32,569 nucleotides of DNA, taken from NCBI RefSeq assembly GCF_003105115.1, contig NZ_QETH01000050.1:1-32569 (forward strand), written 5' to 3'. Shown here one piece after another: positions 7,155 through 13,354 of the stretch. Source of the stretch: Flavobacterium sp. HTF. Its GTDB lineage: Bacteria > Bacteroidota > Bacteroidia > Flavobacteriales > Flavobacteriaceae. The notes below the pieces were generated by a model. It was given only the letters and a program-made list of their open reading frames with translations, was not told where the DNA came from and made no database searches. Position numbers and translations under genes: made by a program. The first letter of the stretch is position 1. Each line of letters begins with the position of its first letter.

Positions 7155-7170
7155 TTCAGAAATTGTGCCA
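7155..7170 (-). promoter_or_regulatory. possible sigma-54-like element before groES
   Basis: On the minus strand TGGCAC is followed at the right spacing by TGAA in place of the TTGCA of a -24/-12 promoter. Only part of the -12 element matches. It lies about 47 bases before the groES ATG, a sensible distance, and a sigma-54 activator gene is close by in the same cluster. No clear TAnnTTTG box is seen here. This is a weak call. Confidence 0.25.
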
Positions 7171-7201
7171 TGCTGGAAAAACTGACATTATTTCTTAAAA
7201 A

Positions 7202-7229
7202 AAATGCCAGCTTTGACAGGCTGGCATTT
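7202..7229 (-). terminator. secG terminator
   Basis: Perfect 10-bp stem AAATGCCAGC / GCTGGCATTT around an 8-base loop. On the minus strand it ends in a run of about eight T, 21 bases after the secG stop. It separates the secG unit from groESL. Confidence 0.88.
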
Positions 7230-7249
7230 CAATTTTATATCTGAAAATA

Positions 7250-7591
7250 TTATTTCGCTGCAGGTGCTGCCGGAGCAGGAGTTCCCTGAACAGGAGCTGC
7301 TGGTGTAGTAGTTGCCGGAGCTTCAGTTTTTTCAATAAGTTTAGAGTCAGTATCACTTAACGATCCTGTAAAGCTTAAGCTTGAAAGTAAGATTAAAGCA
7401 ATCAGAATAGTAGCAAGAGTCCAGGTACTTTTATCTAAAAAGTCAGTTGTTTTTTGTACTCCACCTAGCATTTGAGTTCCGCTAATTGTAGAAGACAATC
7501 CGCCTCCTTTAGGGTTTTGTACCATAATTACTACGATCAATAGAAAGCAAACTATTGTGATTAAAACTAAAAAAATTGAAAATGTGCTCAT
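7250..7591 (-). CDS. secG: preprotein translocase subunit SecG
   Basis: A 113-residue accessory subunit of the SecYEG inner-membrane translocon. It has two membrane segments (about 3-23 and 57-77) joined by the conserved cytoplasmic loop VQNPKGGGLSSTISG and LGGVQKTTDFLDKSTW. After the second segment comes an Ala/Pro/Thr-rich tail, common in this phylum and probably disordered. It starts three bases after the stop of the preceding 472-codon gene, so the two are surely co-transcribed. Confidence 0.93.
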   Translation of the reverse strand: MSTFSIFLVLITIVCFLLIVVIMVQNPKGGGLSSTISGTQMLGGVQKTTDFLDKSTWTLATILIALILLSSLSFTGSLSDTDSKLIEKTEAPATTTPAAPVQGTPAPAAPAAK

Positions 7592-7594
7592 TGT

Positions 7595-9013
7595 TTAATT
7601 ATTGATGTTATTTTGTTGTAAAATCTTTATATCCGATATGCGGTCTGCAAAGAAACTAATTTTTTCTGGATATTTCAAAATTAATATTTCATATGCCTGT
7701 ATCGCCTTTGTGTACTTCTTTTGTTCTAAATATACCCTTGCCAAAGTCTCCGTCATTAAGTAGGAATTATCTTCTGTATTAATATCCAATTGTACCATTG
7801 GAGCAGTTCCGGAAGGTTTGATTGGAGAGATTTTTGGGTTTGTTTCTATAAATTTATCGATGATTTCTGCCTTTTTCTTTTTTTCCTCAAATGTATCTTC
7901 CTGTTTTACCTGAAAAACAGGCTTTTCGACAGATTCAATATTTGTATCCGTTACGGGTATAGCGTCATTATTTTCTTCCGAAATATCTTTTGACCTGTCA
8001 ATTGGTTCTGTTCTGGACAATTGCAGCCATTCCTGAAAGGAATGTTTTTCATTTATTGAAAAATCGAGAGGTTTTCCTATTTCCAGATGTTCTTCGGCAA
8101 TTTTTACATTTTCGGGAACTTCAATTTCTGTCGGCTCCTCAATAGTAATTGATTCTTCAGATTTTACAGTTTCCTGGATTTCGATTTCTGCCGGTTCTTC
8201 AATAGTAACTGGCTTTTCAACTTCAGGTTTTTCAAAAACAACAGTTGTGGCTTGTTTTATCGAGTTAAATACAGATTCTTCGATAGGATCAATACGAACT
8301 TCAGAGTTTTTGCCTGTCTCTTCAATTACAACAGGTTCTTCTTCTTCTTTTACAACTGTCAGTTCCGGCTGTTCAACAAAAGAGTCAATAGAAATATCTT
8401 CTGTATTTGCTGTCTCTTCAACAACAATTGGAGCTATTTCTTCTATTGGAGTATCAGTAGTTTTTTCAACAAAAGAATCGATGTTTATCTCTTCAGTTTT
8501 TACAGGTTCTTCAGTTGCTAAAAGTTTTTCTTCTTTTACAGGTTCTGAGACAGGTTCTTCAAAAACGGGTTCTACAGGTTTTTCTTCCGGCTTTTTTTGC
8601 TCTTCAAAAACGACTGTTGTAGCTTCTCTTATAGAAGACAGGATAGATTGCTCGATAGGATCGATTCTTATCTCGGGAACTTTACTGATTTCCGGTAAAA
8701 CAATTTCACTTTCAAAAACAGTTATATTTAATAGTTGTTTTATTTTCTGATCATAATAATCACTCTGAATAGCGGTATATGTTTCAGCGGTAATAAAATC
8801 AAATAATATAGAACGGTCTGCGGTATGAGCGGCGGCAACCTTTAAAGCATAATTATACTTAAAACTATTTTGATTATGAAGCCCTTTTAATCGCAATGCA
8901 CGCGCACTTTGAAAATATGGAAATTCATTCAAAACATTTCCTAATGCTTCCGTCTGCTTCTCAGTAATAGCATCAGGTTTGTTTATTAGGTATGTATAAT
9001 CGGTTACGTTCAT
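7595..9013 (-). CDS. Glu/Pro/Val-rich repeat protein with C-terminal TPR-like segment
   Basis: 472 residues, no signal peptide and no membrane segment. Residues 1-105 form a helical N-terminal region (FPYFQSARALRLKGLH). Residues 110-310 are acidic and repetitive, with two kinds of unit: IRIDPIEQSILSSIREATTV (116-133) recurring as RIDPIEESVFNSIKQATTV (240-258), and INIDSFVE (177-183) recurring as ISIDSFVE (207-213), spaced by many EEP/VEE words. Residues 417-455 (MTETLARVYLEQKKYTKAIQ, then ALILKYPE-type ending) look like one or two TPR helices pairs. It lies between lptE and secG. I cannot assign a function; an adaptor for envelope biogenesis would be a guess. Confidence 0.8.
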   Translation of the reverse strand: MNVTDYTYLINKPDAITEKQTEALGNVLNEFPYFQSARALRLKGLHNQNSFKYNYALKVAAAHTADRSILFDFITAETYTAIQSDYYDQKIKQLLNITVFESEIVLPEISKVPEIRIDPIEQSILSSIREATTVVFEEQKKPEEKPVEPVFEEPVSEPVKEEKLLATEEPVKTEEINIDSFVEKTTDTPIEEIAPIVVEETANTEDISIDSFVEQPELTVVKEEEEPVVIEETGKNSEVRIDPIEESVFNSIKQATTVVFEKPEVEKPVTIEEPAEIEIQETVKSEESITIEEPTEIEVPENVKIAEEHLEIGKPLDFSINEKHSFQEWLQLSRTEPIDRSKDISEENNDAIPVTDTNIESVEKPVFQVKQEDTFEEKKKKAEIIDKFIETNPKISPIKPSGTAPMVQLDINTEDNSYLMTETLARVYLEQKKYTKAIQAYEILILKYPEKISFFADRISDIKILQQNNINN

Positions 9014-9105
9014 TTTTTTTGTTTAATCGTGGATTTGTTGTTTGTTTGATCGGGTTAGTTTATTAGATAATTTATTGATTTAACGAATAAATTATTAAAC
9101 CAAAA

Positions 9106-9609
9106 TTACCATTTAGCCAATGATTCATTAAAAATATCCTGCGTGATTCTGTCGTAAATTTCTTTGATTGCAGCAGTCAGGGCAGAACCTACAAGTTGTT
9201 CGCTACCCGGATAATCCTTGTAGAATTCAAATGTTCTTTCAAAATCATCAGTCTCTTTCTTTTTATTTGTAAAACGTACGTTAATACGAATAGTTAAACG
9301 GTTTTGTGCTGCCTGCTGATCGGCAGTGGCGGTCATTGGTGTAATTCTATAGTCGACAATTTCTCCTTCATAAGCTAAATCAGCACCATTAGTTACTAAG
9401 TTTAAATTGGTTTGATTCTGAATTAAATCCTGTAAAGCCAACGTAAAGTCTCTGTCAATTCCCGGTTCAATTAAATCAGCATTATTCTGAAAAAAGTTTA
9501 CCTGAAAGGTTTTGGCATCGATTTTTCCTGTTCCTGTAAAGTTGTAAACCGAACAGCCGCTTAGCATGAACAGACTGATAAGTGCAAATAAAGAATATAT
9601 TTTTTTCAT
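9106..9609 (-). CDS. lptE: LptE-like LPS assembly lipoprotein
   Basis: A 167-residue lipoprotein with signal peptide and lipobox LSGC (Cys19). The mature start SVYNFTGTGKIDAKTFQVNFF and the middle region AYEGEIVDYRITPMTATADQQAAQNRLTIRINVRF fit the Bacteroidetes LptE family, which plugs the LptD barrel and helps place lipopolysaccharide in the outer membrane. It lies just downstream of the sigma-54-type regulator gene and upstream of the repeat protein and secG, in the same direction. A -7 match is 53 bases upstream. Confidence 0.85.
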   Translation of the reverse strand: MKKIYSLFALISLFMLSGCSVYNFTGTGKIDAKTFQVNFFQNNADLIEPGIDRDFTLALQDLIQNQTNLNLVTNGADLAYEGEIVDYRITPMTATADQQAAQNRLTIRINVRFTNKKKETDDFERTFEFYKDYPGSEQLVGSALTAAIKEIYDRITQDIFNESLAKW

Positions 9610-9661
9610 AATGTTTATTAGGAAAACTCCAATGGTTTAAATTCCGAATTCCAATTTTGCC

Positions 9662-9669
9662 CAAATATA
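9662..9669 (-). promoter_or_regulatory. -7 box before lptE
   Basis: On the minus strand this reads TATATTTG (TAnnTTTG), about 53 bases before the lptE ATG and beyond the end of the regulator gene. No -33 TTG was found, so the unit may instead be read from the regulator's promoter. Confidence 0.35.
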
Positions 9670-9711
9670 GTAATTGAAGCCTGGAATTTTAAAATTGTAA
9701 TTTAATTATTT

Positions 9712-10968
9712 TTATAAATCGAATTGCTTGATTTTACGGTATAAAGTTCTTTCCGAAATACCTAATTCATCTGCAGCAGCTTTACGTTTTCCTTTGTTTT
9801 TTTCTAATGATTTCTTAATCATTTCGATTTCTTTTTGTTCCAGGCGCAGGATCTCTTCTTCTTCGATTGTTTCGGCATCCAGATAATTATTATCATCCTG
9901 AATGCGATAATTATCTTCGCGTGCAGGTGTCATAACGGCTGTTCTTGGTTCTTCTTCAAAATCAATTTCGCTGTCATTTTCCTGCGATCCGTATATTTTC
10001 TGAATAAGATTTGGATTAATGTCCTGCACTTTTGACGAACCGTTTTTCATCAATTCCAAAGTAAGTTTTTTCAAGTCATTCAAATCACTTTTCATATCAA
10101 AAAGCACTTTGTATAAAATATCTCTTTCGGTACTAAAATCACTTTCTTTTTTCTTGTCGCTAATTACAGAAGGCAAATTTGTTCCTTCGGCCGGCAGATA
10201 AGATTGTAAGGTTGCAACTGATATATCGCGATTGGTTTCTAAAACCGAAATTTGTTCAGCTACATTTCGAAGCTGACGGATATTTCCGTTCCATCTGAAT
10301 TTCTGTAAAAGCTGAACAGCATTGTCATCTAATCTCAATGGAGGCATTTTATATTTGTGAGCAAAATCGGCTACAAATTTTCTGAACAATAAATGAATAT
10401 CTTCATTTCTTTCACGCAAAGGCGGTAATGTAATTTCTACCGTAGTTAAACGATAGTATAAATCCTCACGAAATTTTCCTTTTTCGATTGCATTGAATAA
10501 ATTGACGTTGGTTGCCGCAACAATTCTGACATTGGTTTTCTGAACCTGCGAAGAACCTACCTTTATGAATTCTCCGTTTTCCAAAACACGAAGTAATCTA
10601 ACCTGTGTTGTTAATGGTAATTCACCCACTTCATCCAGAAATATTGTTCCGCCGTCTGCTACTTCAAAATAACCTTCACGTGTGCTTGTAGCCCCTGTAA
10701 AGGCGCCTTTTTCGTGACCAAAAAGTTCACTGTCAATAGTTCCTTCCGGAATAGCACCACAGTTTACAGCAATATATTTTCCATGCTTTCTGTGTGAAAG
10801 CGAATGTATAATCCTCGGAATGTTTTCTTTACCAACACCGCTTTCTCCGGTTACCATCACCGAAATATCGGTAGGAGCAACCTGAATGGCTTTTTCGATC
10901 GCACGGTTTAATTTCGGATCATTTCCAATAATTTCAAAACGTTGTTTTATTGCTTGAACTGTTTCCAT
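9712..10968 (-). CDS. sigma-54-dependent transcriptional activator (AAA+/Fis), no sensor domain
   Basis: A 418-residue NtrC-like activator. The AAA+ domain begins almost at the N-terminus: Walker A GESGVGKE (41-48), the sigma-54 contact loop GAFTGA (88-93), Walker B GGTIFLDE (106-113), and RLTTVEITLPPLRER with the FRWNGNIRQLRN region. A long acidic linker (about 270-380) leads to a C-terminal Fis-type helix-turn-helix (KRKAAADELGISERTLYRKIKQFDL, residues 394-418 in two parts). There is no receiver, GAF or PAS domain, so activity must be set by a partner or by its own level. It drives open-complex formation by RpoN RNA polymerase; targets are unknown. The gene is upstream of lptE. Confidence 0.92.
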   Translation of the reverse strand: METVQAIKQRFEIIGNDPKLNRAIEKAIQVAPTDISVMVTGESGVGKENIPRIIHSLSHRKHGKYIAVNCGAIPEGTIDSELFGHEKGAFTGATSTREGYFEVADGGTIFLDEVGELPLTTQVRLLRVLENGEFIKVGSSQVQKTNVRIVAATNVNLFNAIEKGKFREDLYYRLTTVEITLPPLRERNEDIHLLFRKFVADFAHKYKMPPLRLDDNAVQLLQKFRWNGNIRQLRNVAEQISVLETNRDISVATLQSYLPAEGTNLPSVISDKKKESDFSTERDILYKVLFDMKSDLNDLKKLTLELMKNGSSKVQDINPNLIQKIYGSQENDSEIDFEEEPRTAVMTPAREDNYRIQDDNNYLDAETIEEEEILRLEQKEIEMIKKSLEKNKGKRKAAADELGISERTLYRKIKQFDL

Positions 10969-11103
10969 ATCGATTTTGTTTCAAGTTTTTAATTGTTTCA
11001 GGTTTCATATTATGCCTAAAACTTAAAAATTTGGCTTATATTTTTTTTGCCACATTAATCTCAGATTTTTTTTAATCAGCTAAAAATGTTTATTATTAAA
11101 TTA

Positions 11104-11563
11104 ACCACAAATTACACAAATTAGCGCAAATTCAGTTTATGAATTTATCAATCTTTTGTGTACTAATGATTTGTTTTGAAAATTTGCAATTATTCCAACA
11201 GGAGTATCCGCAAGTTTCATGTAATTTAATGTTTGAGCAAGATGATCATTGCTAATTTCTTTCACTGATTTAACTTCTAATATTATATCTTCATACACTA
11301 TAAAATCAGCATAAAATTTATGAGGCAAAATAATTCCTTTATATTCTATTGAAAACTCCTTTTCTCGATGATAAGGAATATTATTGTTTTTAAATTCAAT
11401 TTCTACTGCATCTTTTTATACAATTTCACGTAATCCAGGTCCTAATAATCTGTGTACTTCCATGCATATGCCTACAATTTGATAATTTTGATCTTTCTTG
11501 TAATAATATTCGTTTGTATCAATCATGAAGAATTAATTTGTGAAAATTTGTGCAATTTGTGGT
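11104..11563. mobile_element. GxxExxY cassette bounded by 29-bp inverted repeats
   Basis: Left repeat 11104-11132 and right repeat 11535-11563 are complementary at 25 of 29 positions. Each is built from three units of about 9-10 bp of the type CACAAATT. The only gene between them is the broken GxxExxY frame. The cassette lies between miaB and the sigma-54 activator gene. No transposase is present, so movement, if any, would need a factor in trans. Treating it as a mobile unit is inference from structure. Confidence 0.45.
11137..11526 (-). pseudogene. GxxExxY-family protein, broken by one in-frame stop
   Basis: Read from the ATG at 11526, the frame encodes 129 codons of a GxxExxY protein (PDDEXK_3, restriction-nuclease-like fold) but codon 37 is TAA (11416-11418). 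The sequence before it, GPGLREIV, shows that the lost residue is the tyrosine of the G-x-x-E-x-x-Y motif (Gly31, Glu34, codon 37); one base change from TAT or TAC explains it. Downstream the frame is intact, with FYADFIV and ILEVKSV forming the PD-(D/E)xK-type Asp and Glu-x-Lys. A TTG at 11326-11328 could start a 63-residue piece, but this seems unlikely to be functional. Cellular role of the family is not established. Confidence 0.85.
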
Positions 11564-11573
11564 AAAGAAAAAA

Positions 11574-13019
11574 TTAATTCATTTCAGAATATCCAACCGC
11601 TTCTCCTTTCAAAGTTCCACTAGTACAGCTTGTGATTTTTACGTTTACGAAATCTCCGATTTTGTAATTTTCTTTCGGGAAAACTACCGTTATGCTTTGT
11701 GAGTTTCTTCCTGAGAATTCTTCTTTCGATTTTTTAGAAACTTTTTCTACTAAAACTTCAACTGTTTTTCCAACAAATTCCTCACTTCTAAACCATGCGT
11801 GTTTTTGTTGTAAATCGACAATTTCCTGTAATCTTCTGGCTTTTGTTTCTTCGGCAACATCATCTTTCATTTTTCTTCCTGCCAAAGTTCCGGGACGCTC
11901 AGAATACGAATACATATAACCGAAGTTATATTTTACATATTCCATTAAACTCATCGTATCCTGGTGATCTTCTTCAGTTTCTGTTGGGAAACCGGCAATC
12001 ATATCTTGAGAAATAGAAGCGTCAGGAACAATCGCTCTGATTTTATCAATCAGCGCCATATATTCTTCACGGGAATGCAGACGATTCATTTCTTTTAAAA
12101 TTCGGTTACTTCCTGACTGAACCGGCAGGTGAATGTGTTTGCAGATGTTCGGATATTTCGCAATAACATGCAAAATGCTTTCGTGCATATCCTGCGGATT
12201 TGAAGTTGAGAATCTGATTCTCATTTTTGGAAAACCAACAGCAACCATTTCAAGTAATTGATCAAAATCAACTGCAGTTGCTTTTTGCATTTCAGAAGCG
12301 TTTACGAAATCTTTCTTCAATCCGCCGCCATACCAAAGATAACTGTCAACGTTTTGACCTAAAAGTGTAATTTCTTTAAAACCTTTCTCCCAAAGATCTT
12401 TGATTTCATTCATGATACTTTGAGGCTCACGACTGCGCTCACGTCCGCGTGTAAAAGGAACAACACAAAACGTACACATGTTGTCACAACCACGGGTTAT
12501 AGAAACCAAAGCTGTGATTCCGTTGCTCATCAAACGTACCGGCGAAATATCTCCGTATGTTTCTTCTTTTGATAAAATTACATTGATAGCATCACGTCCT
12601 TCTTCAACTTCCGATAACAGATTTGGCAAGTCTTTGTAAGCATCAGGCCCCACAACAAGATCTACTATTTTTTCTTCTTCCAGAAACTGACTTTTTAAAC
12701 GCTCGGCCATACAGCCCAGAACGCCTACTTTCATTTTCGGATTGATACGTTTTACAGCATTATATTTTTCAAGACGTTTACGAATAGTCTGTTCAGCCTT
12801 ATCTCTAATCGAGCAGGTATTGACCAAAACCAAATCTGCCTCTTCTAAAACAGAAGTTGTATTATAACCTCCGTCAGATAAAATGGAAGCTACGACTTCA
12901 CTGTCCGAAAAATTCATCGCACAACCGTAACTTTCTATAAAAAGTTTTTTAGTATTCTCAGGTTTATTTTCCAAAACAAGACTTTCGCCCTGTTTGCTTT
13001 CTTCAATAATCTTTTCCAT
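11574..13019 (-). CDS. miaB: tRNA-2-methylthio-N6-dimethylallyladenosine synthase MiaB
   Basis: A 481-residue radical-SAM methylthiotransferase that adds a methylthio group to i6A37 of tRNAs reading UNN codons. The N-terminal MTTase domain has the three cysteines of the auxiliary 4Fe-4S cluster (Cys33 in ESYGCAMN, Cys69 in VNTCSIRDKA, Cys103 in GCMAERL). The radical-SAM triad is in RGCDNMCTFC (Cys178, Cys182, Cys185). The C-terminal TRAM domain includes GRNSQSITVVFP. Family length is normal apart from an extra 25-residue N-terminus. It is the first gene of the minus-strand cluster and has its own promoter match. Confidence 0.96.
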   Translation of the reverse strand: MEKIIEESKQGESLVLENKPENTKKLFIESYGCAMNFSDSEVVASILSDGGYNTTSVLEEADLVLVNTCSIRDKAEQTIRKRLEKYNAVKRINPKMKVGVLGCMAERLKSQFLEEEKIVDLVVGPDAYKDLPNLLSEVEEGRDAINVILSKEETYGDISPVRLMSNGITALVSITRGCDNMCTFCVVPFTRGRERSREPQSIMNEIKDLWEKGFKEITLLGQNVDSYLWYGGGLKKDFVNASEMQKATAVDFDQLLEMVAVGFPKMRIRFSTSNPQDMHESILHVIAKYPNICKHIHLPVQSGSNRILKEMNRLHSREEYMALIDKIRAIVPDASISQDMIAGFPTETEEDHQDTMSLMEYVKYNFGYMYSYSERPGTLAGRKMKDDVAEETKARRLQEIVDLQQKHAWFRSEEFVGKTVEVLVEKVSKKSKEEFSGRNSQSITVVFPKENYKIGDFVNVKITSCTSGTLKGEAVGYSEMN

Positions 13020-13036
13020 TGTAAAATTTCAAAGTG

Positions 13037-13044
13037 CAAAGATA
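13037..13044 (-). promoter_or_regulatory. -7 box for miaB
   Basis: Minus strand TATCTTTG (TAnnTTTG), 18 bases before the ATG at 13019. A TTG on the minus strand at 13068-13066, 21 bases further up, could be the -33 element. Confidence 0.5.
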
Positions 13045-13307
13045 ACGCAAAAGCTATAGATGTGACAAGATGTCAGATAAAGAATTAACAAAATTTAATA
13101 TACTTCAGATCACTATCAGGATAGTTCAGATTAAAGTACGGAGTGATTTTTAGTCTAAATCAAATTCTAAATTCTAAAATGAAAAGCACATTTCTAGGCC
13201 ATAAACCATTAAAAGTTATACCTATATATATAATCGAGATGTTTACAGATAAATCTGTAATTTTTGGAAACATATTATTAAAATACCTCAAAAATGAATA
13301 AGCAAGG
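13045..13307. other. miaB-topA intergenic stretch with two palindromes
   Basis: No gene is visible. Two palindromes stand out: ACTATCAGGATAGT (13112-13125) and TTACAGATAAATCTGTAA (13243-13260), the second followed by TTTTTGG and so possibly a weak hairpin terminator or an operator. They are upstream of the topA promoter. Confidence 0.5.
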
Positions 13308-13336
13308 TTGATATTTAAAAAAAATAAATACTTTTG
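13308..13336 (+). promoter_or_regulatory. topA promoter
   Basis: TTG at 13308-13310, an 18-base spacer, then TACTTTTG at 13329-13336. Both elements and the spacing fit the Bacteroidetes -33/-7 consensus. The predicted start is about 10 bases before the topA ATG, so the leader is very short. Confidence 0.6.
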
Positions 13337-13354
13337 TTGCAGAAAAATAGAGCA

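Noticed and set aside
7108..7250. CIRCE heat-shock operator before groES
   Set aside because: No TTAGCACTC/GAGTGCTAA inverted repeat is present.
8247..8750. Plus-strand 167-codon Ser/Thr-rich frame
   Set aside because: It is the antisense of the Glu-rich repeat region of the 472-residue protein, whose GAA-rich codons read as Ser/Phe on the other strand.
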